DNA of 64,000 nucleotides, from the NCBI GenBank assembly GCA_958450325.1, contig OY288247.1, forward strand, positions 58,283,701 through 58,347,700, written 5' to 3'. Positions within the stretch are counted from its first letter, which is position 1. The number at the start of each line of letters is the position of its first letter. Origin of the DNA: Agrostemma githago. Taxonomy: Eukaryota; Streptophyta; Magnoliopsida; Caryophyllales; Caryophyllaceae. The notes under the pieces are model-generated. The model was not told the origin of the DNA and searched no databases. It saw only the letters and a program-made list of their open reading frames with translations. Shown here piece after piece: positions 22,927 to 33,610 of this stretch. The position numbers were made by a program, and so were the translations under genes.

Positions 22927-23892
22927 TCAATATTTTGAAGAAAGGGTCGACTTGTCTGCTGATCTGGCGATGAAGCGAGCCAGGGCAGCCATCCTGCCTG
23001 TGAGCCGTTGAATGTCTCTTATGGTCTTAGGCTCTGGGAGGTCCAGAACCGCCTGAATCTTTTCGGGATTGGCGTCTATCCCCCTGAAGCTGACTAAGAA
23101 TCTTAAGAATTTGCCAGATCGGACTCCGAACGTGCACTTTTTTGGATTCAACTTCATTTTATATGAGCGCAGGGAGGAGAATGTTTCTTGCAGGTCCGCC
23201 AGGTGCTCCCTGTCTTCTTTGCTTTTGACAATTGCATCATCGACATAGGCTTCCAAGTTTCTCCCCTTTTGATTTTCAAAGACCTTGTCTACCAATCGCT
23301 GATAGGTGGCGCCTGCATACTTCAGTCCAAACGGCATCATTTTATACATGTACGTTCCGTGGCTGGTTATGAAGGCACACCTCACCCTGTCAGGCTGCCA
23401 GAGGTACACTTGATGGTACCCTGAGAATGCATCCAGAAAACTCAACGTGGTATATCCACTAGTGGCATCTACCAGTTGGTCTATCCTGGGCAGAGGGTAG
23501 CAGTCCTTTGGGCAGGCTTTGTTAAGATTCGTGAAGTCTACACACATTCTCCATGCGCCTGATGACTTCTTCACCATCACAACGTTCGCCAACCATTCAG
23601 GATAATCACAGACTTCGATGAAATATGCTTTCAAGAGTTTTTCTATTTCTTCTTTTATCGCCGCGTCTTTTTCTGAGGACATATTTCTTTTTTTCTGCTT
23701 TACAGGGCGGGCCTCCGGATTAACGTTCAGCTTGTGGACAATAAATGCTGGGTCGACCCCTGGCATCTCATCTGCTGAGTAGGCAAATACGTCCTTGTTT
23801 TCTCTCAAGACTGCGATCAACTCCTTCTGGTAGGACTCCTCTAGGTCGGGCCCTATGAGGACCTGCCTCCCTGGTTCTAAGTCTACCAGCAT
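22927..23892 (-). pseudogene. Reverse transcriptase region of element D pol
   Basis: Fingers and palm are recognisable: ANVVMVKKSSGAWRMCVDF, SFLDAFSGYHQV (first catalytic Asp), MPFGLKYAGATYQR and AYVDDAIVKS (the YVDD box). The usual KFLGFLVS motif reads KFLRFLVS. The thumb continues to LTGRMAALARF, then a frameshift near 22930 breaks the frame before RNase H. The catalytic residues are intact, so inactivation comes from the frame breaks. Confidence 0.9.
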
Positions 23893-25034
23893 GCTTTCCC
23901 TTTCAGGTTCCAGGTGGGCTGCTGTTTGCTGAACAGCCGGGATTTTACCCTCCCTGCTGGGGGAATTTCGGCTTTTCGTTTTCCATTTCTTTCTGTTTCA
24001 TGGGCTTGCAGGGCCACGGAATAGCAATGTCTGGCTGACTCCTGATCCCCGTGAACCTTTCCTTCCATGCCAAAGTCTGTCACATAGGCTATGGTGAGGG
24101 CCCTGATTGATACGGCGGCTTCGATTTCGTCCAGGGTGGCCCTCCCTATCTGGGCGTTGTATGCAGACTTGGCATCCACCACAACAAATGACGCCCTGAC
24201 ATTCCTGGAAGAGGCCCCTTCTCCGAATGTTACTGGTAAATCGATAATCCCCATGGGAAGTACGCCTGCCCCACCGAACCCATACAGAGATCCAGGAGCC
24301 GGCTTAAGGTGTCTTTTTTCTAAGTTCATTCTTTCAAAGGCGTCCTTGTACAAGAGGTTTGTGTAGGCGCTAGTGTCCACCATGCACCTCTTGACAATGT
24401 GATTGCTAATTTCAAGAGTTAGGACTAAAGGATCACTGTGTGGGTATATTACTCTCCCTGCGTCCTCAGGGGTGATGCTCAGGGTCTTGCCCCTTGGGCT
24501 TCCTACCTTCTCGGCGTAGCAAATCTGATTTTGCAATTCGCGGATCTGCCTTTTCTGGCTTCGTCTGCTTGTTCGTCCCTCTGCATCCCCTGACACTACA
24601 TGAATTATCATGCGATTTTGGGCTGAACCTTCAGGCTTGTCTGCCGCCTCCTTTTGGGATTTGATCCTCGCTGCATAGTTACCCAGCAAGCCGTTTCTTA
24701 TGAGTTTTTCTATCTCGTCTTTTAAGTGTCGGCATTCTTCAGTGGTGTGGCCTATGCAATCATGGAACGTGCAGAATTTTTTAGGGTCCCCCTTTGGGCT
24801 GCGCGGCTTATTTGGGCAATTCCATTTTTCTGTTTCCTTCTCCAGCTCAAAGATCTCTGCCCTCGGCCTGTTGAGGGCCGTGTAGCTGTCAAACCTTGGC
24901 TGGTAAGCTGTGCGCTCTTTCTTGGGGGTATCCCCCTCCTCTTTCTGCTTGCCTGGCTCGTTCCTGCCACGTCCACCCTGCAGGGGTGTCCGGCAGGCTG
25001 TGAAACTCTTCCTGTAGAATGAACCCTTCGACAA
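23883..25034 (-). pseudogene. Gag C-terminus and aspartic protease region of element D
   Basis: Begins in the gag tail with a zinc-knuckle-like FCTFHDCIGHTTEECRHL (C-H-H-C pattern of the Tat lineage) and continues to the protease core around 24370-24400. The expected Asp-Thr-Gly triad reads VDTSAYTNLL, so the Gly is Ser. Later VRASFVVVDAKSAYNAQIGR is the family flap and hinge region. The frame overlaps the RT frame by a few bases at 23883-23892. A frame break near 24950-25034 separates it from gag. Confidence 0.82.
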
Positions 25035-25077
25035 TTTTTCTGGCTTTTGCCAAGGTTTCTGGTTGGGCCCTGATCAT

Positions 25078-26265
25078 CTAGTTCTTCATCTCCCCTGGGA
25101 GTAGGGAGATTGTCAGGGCGTAGGCAGCGGTTGAATCATCAATCTCCCTGACTTGTTGGTAGGATAAGTCAAATCTCTTTAGGTACTCCCTGACGCTCTC
25201 GCCCTTGTTCTGCTTCAGGGTCATGAGGTCAAAACAAGTGAGCCGTCTCCTTTTGTTCCCTGCGTATTGTTCGAGGAATGCCTCGGCTAACTCTATAAAG
25301 AAGCTGATCGACCCCTGGCGGAGGTCCCTGAACCATCCCTGTGCAAGTCCTACAAGGGTGGTTGGGAAAATTTTGCACCATATTGCATCATCCACATCAT
25401 ACATGCCCATGTGGCTTTCAAATGCCGCCATATGGTCCTCTGGATCTGTAGTCCCATCAAAATTGACGGTGGGCATCTTGATCTTCGGAATGGGATACTC
25501 TTGTACGTCAGGATGGAGAGGAGTCTTCGTGGGCCTGCCTACCATCCGTGACCTGCTTTCCCCAGACTGGTTACCGTGAACATCCCATTGTCTAGGGGCC
25601 GGTTTCCTCGTACTGGGGGAGCGGTGCTTTGGTGGTTGCCTGCTCGTTGCCTCGTCCTCCGTGTCAGGGGAGGGTTGCCTGGACCGCTTTCTCCGGGACT
25701 GACCGAGATTATCACCCTGGTGATACCTTGATTCGAGCGGCTGCCCCCGGTTAAGCCTAGATTGCAGGCTCTAGGTCAGCCCTGGAGCTGGCTGTCCCTT
25801 CACCGCTGGCGTTAACCTGGAGAAGACTCTGCCCTGCTTTTCTCCCAGGCGTTTAGACGCAGGCTCCCTGTGCCTCATTCGATCCTGCAGTCCCTAAGAC
25901 AGATCCCTTTTCTCCCTGGACGCGGACTCCTTGGTGTGTATAGAGAACGCCTTTTGTTGAGCTGGCGTTTCCTGGCTGCCTGTTGTGATACGCCTCTGTA
26001 CCTGTGCGTATACTTGAGCTATTCTTCTTGCCTTCCTCTGGGCGTTTCTGGCGGAGGTTCGCTTCGTACCCCCAGCCCCCTCTCTGCTTACTGAGCGGGG
26101 CTGTCTGGGGGTCGTTGCGACCCTGCCTACCAGGTCTTCGGGGGTGAATTCCTGGTTGAGCATTGCGGAGAAGAAGGCTGCTGTATGTACCATATGAGCT
26201 GGGGTTAAGTTCAGGGTGTGACATGGATGTGCCCCCTGCCCTGGTGCCACAGCTGTATTTGGCAT
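25078..26265 (-). pseudogene. Gag region of element D
   Basis: 25078-25545 holds the conserved capsid-like core (retrotransposon gag type): MPTVNFDGTTDPEDHMAAFE, WCKIFPTTLVGLAQGWFRDL and KGESVREYLKRFD. A TAG at 25075-25077 stops the frame after PGEMKN, while the following codons MIRAQPETLAKA continue the family sequence. 25546-26265 gives the low-complexity N-terminal part in more than one frame, so breaks exist there too. The start is uncertain. Confidence 0.78.
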
Positions 26266-26477
26266 GCCCAGGAGACTGGCTCCCCCACTCCCAGGATCGT
26301 GGCGGTAGGAGCTCTCTCCGGCTGCGGCATGCCTTATAGGGGAGTCACTGGTGGGACCGTCGGACCTACCCCTACACTAGTATCCACAATCTCAGGCATG
26401 ATTGCTTCAATGGGTTAGTTTTTTGTATTTGGGAATGGTTGATTTTTTGTGGGTAATTCGTGGATACCACCAGATCT

Positions 26478-26498
26478 TCCCCAAAGATGGCGCCAAAT
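26478..26498 (-). other. Primer binding site of element D
   Basis: On the - strand the LTR end (...AACA) is followed by ATTTGGCGCCATCTTTGGGG. It differs from the A/B/C site and from the Athila site at 47030-47047. I do not assign the tRNA. Confidence 0.6.
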
Positions 26499-27187
26499 TG
26501 TTCCGGTATTGGAATCAATTAACCCGACTCGGAATTCGGGTCTGTGAAGTTCAATGTTACTTTGAATGATGATCGGACAATCTTGTCCGCCTCTCTTTCC
26601 TCTTACTCCACTAATCGGACCTTTCCGGCGGAATGGGCCTGCTCCCTGCACACAGTACGCACAGGGCCTCGGAGGTTGTCCGAGGAAACCCTCTCCGATG
26701 CCTAAGTTAGTCCGTGAATGCCTTAATGAACCTAGCTCGTGAGGAACTAGATGGCGTTTTTTTAGAGTGAGAGTCTAGAGAGAGAAAATCCAACCCCTCT
26801 CTTGTGGGAAATGGAAGAGTATTTATACCTTCCCACAAGAGAGGGAAGTAGAAGGAGGATGGGTGGATGAGGAGGTGACAAGTGGCTTCACCTCATCCAC
26901 CCATTTTCATTTACCTTAGGCGAAATGACGAGGTGGTCCCTTGATGGTCCCTGCCCTGCCTGTGGAGATTTCCCCCAGAGGACAGGCGGGTAGGGGTTGT
27001 GAAGGCTAAGTTTCAGCAGGCCGCATCGCCCTGCTGGGCAGGCGGTCGTCTGAAGTTGTCCCCAGTGGGTTCTCTTTTTAGTGACTTTGCTCTGATTGTC
27101 TGCCGAGTTGGTTCCCGGGCTCCTTGGGTGGAGTCTTCTGAGGGCCTGCTTAGCAGGCGGTCCGGAGCAGGCTGCCGACCCTCATCA
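26499..27187 (-). repeat. 5' LTR of element D
   Basis: Direct repeat of 14994-15683 with about 23 substitutions by eye. A TATAAATA box on the - strand at 26820-26827 would start the genomic transcript. Confidence 0.92.
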
Positions 27188-27294
27188 ACATGCTTAGGTG
27201 AATGTGCTACTTATTTGTTACATTATTTCAATCAAGTTAGAATGTAATTGCCAATTGTTGTTAACATTGTTTAATTTGTTGCAAGGTTAAGATA

Positions 27295-28942
27295 ATGGCA
27301 GGCGCTAGATCGACCAGGAAACGTGGTAGGGGTAGTAGGTCTGTTCAGACGTCCGCCACACAGAAGGAGGAGGAGGAAATGGTCCCCGAGACGATACCGG
27401 AGCAGACCGATGAGCAGGAGGAGCAGCAGCGGCAACAGGGGTAGGAGGAGGAGCTGAAGAAGGACGAACACGGTCGGGTGATTCTCGAACTTACAGGCAC
27501 ATGGTAATATAATCTAACATGTTGATTATTCTTTTGTAACATATTTATTTTTGGACTACATCGTGTATGATTTTGTACATATATGTGCTTCTCGACTCGG
27601 TGCAGGTTTCTCCATAAACAGGTCGTCAGAGGCTGTACTACCAGCTTCATGGTCGACAAAGGACAGGGGTACGCGTGTTGGACTCAGGTGCCGGCGGAGG
27701 TACGAGAGTGATGGTTCAACCAATTTCGGGTACGTGGATTGTTTTTGCTACCGAGTTTTTAGTTTATAATGTTTTTTGCTACTAATTATTAATCCGCCTT
27801 TATTGTGTAGCTCAAGTTCAGTTGGAAATCCGAGTGAGATGGAAGGGTCTGGGACGGATACAATGAGACGTGCACATGACGTTTCTCTTGTGTGATGAAT
27901 AAACGACGCACGCGGGGGACTCTGCTAAAGGACCTTAAAGGTGTTGTTTTTTTTGGTAATCAATTTTAACAAACAATCTAACTTCAATCTTTCACTGTAT
28001 TAAATAATATATTGGGTCGTCATATTTTAGGGGAGACGTTGGAGAGATGGGTCGCCTACCACGACAAGAAGGACTTTAAGGTCAGGTCTGAAAGGGCCCA
28101 GAAGAACAAGCTGTTGAACTGTGAGCATGAGGGCCACGCAAACCCGATACATCATCGGGGTTCTCAGTCTTCTGTCAGTCGTGCCAAGAGGGTATGATTT
28201 CTACTAATTAATACAGTACTCTTTCTTGAATAATCGTAAACTATGTTCGCATAATTTAAATTCGCCTAACGTTCGTACTCATTTTTAGCTGCATGATGAG
28301 CTCGGGAGGGCGCCAACTGCGGCGGAGATATTCTTCGACATGCATGGCAAGACCGATGACAAAGGGACTAGCTTTAAGACGAACAAGGATCATGCGATCT
28401 GGGTGAGTACTAACTATTTCAAATAAATCGACTTTAGTTGGTAGATAACTATCTTCAATGATTTCATCTAATAATAACTTGAATTGAAATCGTTTTTCTG
28501 TACGCAGGACGCCTACCAAGAAGAGCTAGCGAGACTCGAGGCTGATCCAGATGCTGAGGAAGTCGACCCGAATGAGACTTGGTTCAAGGTCGCCAAGGGT
28601 TACAAGAAAGGAAGCGTGTACGGTGTAGGAAATGCACACGGTATGTACTTCACACCTCCCACACCGCGTCTCAGCACATGTACACAAATGGAGTACACGC
28701 CGGCCGGATCTCAGCAACCCGACCCGGAGAAGGACGCCATGAAGGAACAGCTGACGGCGCAGCAGCAACAACTGAAGGACCAGGCTGAGAACATAAAGAA
28801 GATGCAGGAACAGATGGCCATGTTTCAGGCCATGTTCAACAAATGCAACCAAGGTCGTCCCCCATCCCCTCCAAACGACAGAGACCCCTTTAGCGGGGAT
28901 GGCGGTAACTCTGGTGCTTCAGCTAGCTTCTTAGTTAGCTGA
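27295..28942 (+). pseudogene. TNPA-like second gene of the CACTA element, six exons
   Basis: The family (Pfam Transposase_24 type) binds subterminal repeats and assists TNP2-type transposases. Proposed exons are 27295-27503, 27606-27729, 27811-27940, 28031-28191, 28289-28402 and 28508-28942, all with GT...AG introns. Exon 4 gives ETLERWVAYHDKKDF, exon 5 LHDELGRAPTAAEIFFDMHG, and exon 6 an acidic start, then a Gln-rich coiled coil (QLTAQQQQLKDQAENIKKM) and a Ser/Gly-rich end at 28942. In-frame stops occur at 27442 (TAG), 27709 (TGA), 27835 (TGA) and 27877 (TGA), so the 5' half is decayed while the 3' half is open. The ATG (MAGARSTRKRGRG) is a plausible start. It follows the TNP2 gene in the usual CACTA order. 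Confidence 0.78.
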
Positions 28943-29214
28943 ATGTTTTTTTTTTTTTGTAACTTTATTTACGAATTATGTATCTTCTGACTAGTTTAGA
29001 TTTGTGTACCTTCAAACCGTATGTTAAATCTTTTTTATATAAGTTTTTTCAGCATAAATGGTACGAGAGATTAAGTGTTTTGGTTGACTGAGAGTGAATG
29101 AGGTTGAGGTATTCTGGATAGTCGACATTTGTGGTTGGTTGAGAGTTGTGGATGTGGTTTACATTGCAGGTTTTGGCTAGACATTGAACGTATGTTTACG
29201 GTCATGCGACAGCG

Positions 29215-29510
29215 TAAATAACGTCCAATAACGGACGCCGTGACGGACGCCAGGGAAAGCTAAAATTACGTCCGACTGTGGACGCCAGGTGCCCCTGGAT
29301 GGCGTCCACAGTCAGACGCCAACTACAGGACCATGACGTCCACTGTCGGTCGTCAATTACCTTGGCGTCCAATAAAGGACGCCCGTTTTAAAAATGGGCG
29401 ACCGATCGTGGCATCCGCTTTCTGGCGTATGTTTATTGACGCCCATTCCTTTATAGCGTCCACTGTCGGTGCCCAAGAGGTGGACGCCCGGGACTGTTTT
29501 TCTCGTAGTG
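29215..29510. repeat. CACTA right subterminal repeats and TIR
   Basis: Mirror of the left end: GGACGCC and GGCGTCC motifs every 15-30 bp from about 29230, then the 29-bp inverted repeat ending CGTAGTG at 29510, followed by target duplication GAC. Confidence 0.85.
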
Positions 29511-32500
29511 GACACGACTGGACTCTCGAGGGATTGGACCGTGAATCGGTATGGGGTGGGCCACCTAAGAAGACAAGACTCTTAAGTTGCTGTATTCTGT
29601 AGCCTAGGCGAGTGGCAACACGGTCGAACATCGAAATGGGAAAGATCTGTTATAGGGGGATTGCAATAGTTTGTAATGAGACTGTTTCTGCAAGACTCAG
29701 CAGTAACAATGTTGTAGTCTAGCGTTCTTTTGGATCTTTTTTGTTTCAGGTTATATTCTCAAGGTAGGTGCTTCTTTGAGTCCCTGAAAGATTCTCGCCT
29801 TCGACTAAGCCGAGTACTAGGATGCTTTATAGAAGGGAGGCTAGTTTTTGAAAGTCTTTGGATTATGTGAGTGGAAGGAGAACTTCTGCCTAGGAGAAGC
29901 CCCAAGGACGACAAAGCTAGCTGTTGAGAACATGACTGTGTCGTCACCGGAATGATGGTGCTCTTTGAATTTGTGTCGATGTGGGTGGCTGTGCCTCTGT
30001 TGAAAGGTTGCCTACGTATTCACGTGTAGTGAAATCAAACCAAGCCGTAGTTCAGTGTTGAAAGATATGTTATGATGCCTAGTTTATTAGGGCTTTGTGT
30101 GTAACCAGCCATAGCGATGGTGTAGGCTAGGTGCGTTCCCAGTGATGTCCTGATCAAAGGGCTAGAATAGCTAGGATGTTGATTCTGTGACTGTGAGCAT
30201 TCTCCAGGGTAGTCCCCAGAGGTGGTGTGAACTATTTGGGCATGTTCTATGCCGACTGCAAGTTGAGTTCCCGTGTTTGGGACTGGTAACTGGTTTGGAT
30301 AATTTTGAAAATGTGGTGCTAGGTGTAAGTGTCTTGGATGATTTGACATATGGAGCTCGATTTTGTGGAGCTAAGGCTTCGAGGGTAAGCAATTGCAATG
30401 TGGTAGGAAAGGGGGAAGTCCAGTAATAATGACTCGGACTTCGATCGGGCAGGTTTGATAATGCGGGATCTGGTTTCCATGTCTGGCCCTAATGGTTAGG
30501 GGTATCCTATGGAGCTTGAATCCTCAAAAATTCTGGGTTGTCTCTTAGCCTAGGTCTAGAGAAGGTCTTGAGGGTTGTAATGGGGGAAGGCGAAATGTGG
30601 TGTTAGCTGACCAACTTGATTGATTCTCCCCTGTTTGATGGTATGGGCATTGATAATTTTTGAATTGACTGTACCCCGGTCAAGGGACTTTAACTTGGTT
30701 CGACCGTTGACCCCGGTCATGGGTATTTGAAATTTTTTTTTTGGTTGACCTCTTAGGCCCGGTCATGGGATTGACCGTATCTGGTCGGGGGATGCTGAGA
30801 ATTCTTTTTGATCATGACCAGCTCTTTTATTTTGGCCTTTTGCTTTTTCCTTGAACTTTTGATTTTTTTCGTGTACCTTTTTTTTCTTTTTTGTTTTTTT
30901 TTTGTTTTTTTTTTGTTTTTTGCTATCCCCCTATGGTGTTGGCAATAGGTACGGGTATTCCCGGATCTGTGGCATCCATTTGTGGGTGGATCTGGAGCTG
31001 GGCCTATCAGTTGGATTAGGCTTTTGGATCGGAGCTAAGCTTTTGTAAGGTGTAAGCATGGCGATTTGGATCTCTGTATTGTCATCATAATTCCGAGCAG
31101 GCTTGCTGGGAGCATCGTCCCGAGTTGGGTATTTTTGGCATCACATCTATAGAGTTACGATGCTTTTTTTTTGGATAGACTAACGCCTAAGGTAGGGATT
31201 GGTCAGTCTTATTGGAGGGGTGTTTATTGCGGGAAATTGGCTTGCCTCCCATATTGAACCCAAACTAGGAGACTACCTAGATTTGTCATAGGATTCGATA
31301 CCGCTCCTGCTAGGGGTAGTTATGTGGCTTTCTATGTCAGACATGGAACAGGTAAAAGGGAAAACACGGGTCTCAATTTCCTGCAGTCATTATAGATGTG
31401 TGTACAATAGTCACGTGCATGTGCTCACAGTGTATGACGGTGTTTATCATGTTCTTGGAAACACATAAGGAAAGTATATATGGGGAATAGAAAAGCTGAT
31501 TTTATTGAATTTTGAAAAGGGGACAGAATACAGTTGACTCCGACTCTGACTTTGAAATTGAAAGAAATAGAGCATCTTAGATTCGGACTCAGACTCGGAC
31601 TTAAATCAAATCCGGACTCTTGGACGCACGGTTGGTTGTTTCTTTTTTGATAAGGTCTTTGATTGGAGAAAATGACAGGTGCCACGACTCGCCTAAACTC
31701 GACTTTGCGCAAATGCAAGAGATGGAGTCAAACTAGACACGACCCGGGGTGACGGGTCGACAAAGACTCTTAGACCGGGATACTCGAACGTTGACCTAGA
31801 TAAGGTAACGACCCTGGCTTGGACTCGACGATGAGACTCATGCTGCACGAGGGAGAGTCCGAAAATGGGGCGACCGTGTTTGATCGCATCGCGTGCTCGG
31901 ACCAACCGTGGTGACCTATTCTTAGGTGACTCGAGTGTTCGCAGCATAGGTACGACTCGAAGAAGGCATCATAAGGACGCCGGTGAATGATGGACGTAGG
32001 GTACTCCTTAAGGTGATTGTGGTCGAATGCTCGGGTGGGGGACAGCCCCCAAGTGAGACTAAAGACTCTGATTGGACTCAGATGGTGTGGCATCTGAGTG
32101 ACTCAATAGTGGGGTACGTGAGACAACACGTGTAAGACACGACCCTTAGAGCAACCGTGATTGATCGCTCTGCTGAAGGGTAGCCCCCGAGTGTGATCGA
32201 AGGTTTTGTTAAGACTCAAATGTCGGACGAGTGACCCTTAGATGTAAGGACCACGAACCTTTGGTTATAGGGCTATGCCTTGTAAAAGGTTGACTCGGCC
32301 TCGAGGAAAGGTAGACGGGGTAAGGGAAGAAACTTGCGATGTAAGATTGGCAGAGTTTCGACGCTAGAGACCCTTGACTTGACTTGAATAAGGATGGACC
32401 TTGTGATTAGGGTAGACCTTTAAGATAAAGGAGTGTTGAATTTGGATGACTCGACTAACGAATTGAAAGATGGGCGAAATTCCCTTAGGAAAGGTCGTGG

Positions 32501-33610
32501 GGACCGTCCTGCTAGAGGGAAAGGTCGCGTGGGACTTTCTAGTTAGGACTCGAGTGGTTAGACGAACCTTCCATTTACGAGTGTATGACTCGTGTTGGTT
32601 GGTTATGCCTATAGAACAAGGCGGACTAGGATAGGGAAGAAACTCGTGATGTAGGATCGACGGAGTTTCGACCCTATAGACCTTCAACAAATTATGAAAA
32701 GACCCGACGCCCGGATAACGGTAGTTCCTATAATTAGGAAGGTTTTGAAAAGATTGAAATTTGAAAATTGAGAGAACGGTCCCGAAATTGGTAGTGGGCC
32801 AATAGGACCGGGCTTTTTGAAAATTTGAATACTTGAAAATTTGAATATCGAAAATAAATTTCCGAAATTTTGAAAAATCGAAAATGGAATCCCGAAGATT
32901 TGAAAATCGAAAACGGCATCTCGGAGATTTGAACATTGATATGGAACCTTGAAGATTTGAAAATTGAAATAGAATTTTGAAAATTCGAAAATTAGAATAG
33001 TGATCACGAAGATTTGAAAATTGAAGTGGAATTTTGAAAATTCGAAAATCGAATGAGGATCGGAATTCGAATATTGAAATGGACAGCATGTCGTCTAGAA
33101 AATAGGCTTGTTTTGAGTCAAATCTTAAGTCTAAAAATTTCGGCAGCGTCCCGATTTTTTTGAAAATGGATATTTTGAAAAGATGCATTTTTTTTAAATG
33201 ACGACTTTTGAAGAATGACATGGAAACCAAGTAGCACATAGTCACGTAAGAAATATGACGACAGCATGTATGCTTTAAACTAAGTCTCGGTCGGTCGAAA
33301 TAGGGTCTATACCAACAACGACGGCTTTCTCGTAAATCAGGACGGACTTCCAAAGCCGAATTGGACTTAGAACATGCCGTGAAACCCATACGAGTTCTGC
33401 CATCGGAGTCTTTAGCGCACCCATTTAGGAATGCACCGTGGAATAGTGGGACGTCGGTCACAAGTAACCGGCCCGGGAAAGATTTGGGTTATGCATGAAC
33501 CATCGAACTAAAATGCGTACATTAGTAATCGAACGATTTCTTTTCGAGTCTCACCCTAAGAATCCCGATGACAAGTGGTACATCAGGTATCCCCAGCGGA
33601 GTCGCCAAAT
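29511..33610 (-). repeat. Element B internal region, 5' part
   Basis: Non-coding sequence collinear, in inverted orientation, with A 1170 to about 5300. It includes a T-rich tract (30850-30920) and the AT-rich short repeats (32820-33070). The primer site (33591-33610) directly follows the LTR. A 365-codon open frame (32364-33461, - strand, non-ATG start) crosses the AT-rich repeats, but its frame is not kept in A. Confidence 0.8.

Larger units (their letters stand above)
14994..27187 (-). mobile_element. Element D: Retand-like Ty3/gypsy retrotransposon with antisense gene
   Basis: Two 690-bp LTRs (14994-15683 and 26499-27187) and a 5-bp target duplication ACATG (14989-14993 and 27188-27192) delimit it. 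On the - strand it reads 5' LTR, primer site, gag, protease, RT, RNase H, integrase (ending at 20706), a 135-bp tandem array (about 19711-20450), then a long ORF on the opposite (+) strand (17171-19519), then the 3' LTR. Tat-lineage Retand elements are known for such an extra antisense ORF after integrase. By eye the LTRs differ at about 23 sites plus one 1-bp indel in 689 bp, mostly transitions, so the insertion is not very recent. Confidence 0.92.
10233..29510 (+). mobile_element. CACTA (En/Spm superfamily) transposon with both genes
   Basis: The terminal inverted repeats (10233-10261 and 29482-29510) begin CACTAC and match over 29 bp with one mismatch. GAC at 10230-10232 and 29511-29513 is the 3-bp target duplication typical of the superfamily. 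GGACGCC/GGCGTCC subterminal motifs cluster at both ends. On the + strand it holds a TNP2-like gene (11400-14962) and a multi-exon TNPA-like gene (27295-28942), both with premature stops. Retrotransposon D (14994-27187) separates the two genes; without it the element is about 7.1 kb. Confidence 0.93.

Noticed and set aside
32364..33461. A 365-codon open frame in element B
   Set aside because: It starts at GTG after an upstream stop, runs through AT-rich tandem repeats and has a low-complexity composition. The homologous part of A (1319-2589) uses different frames around the same DNA, so there is no sign of protein-level conservation.
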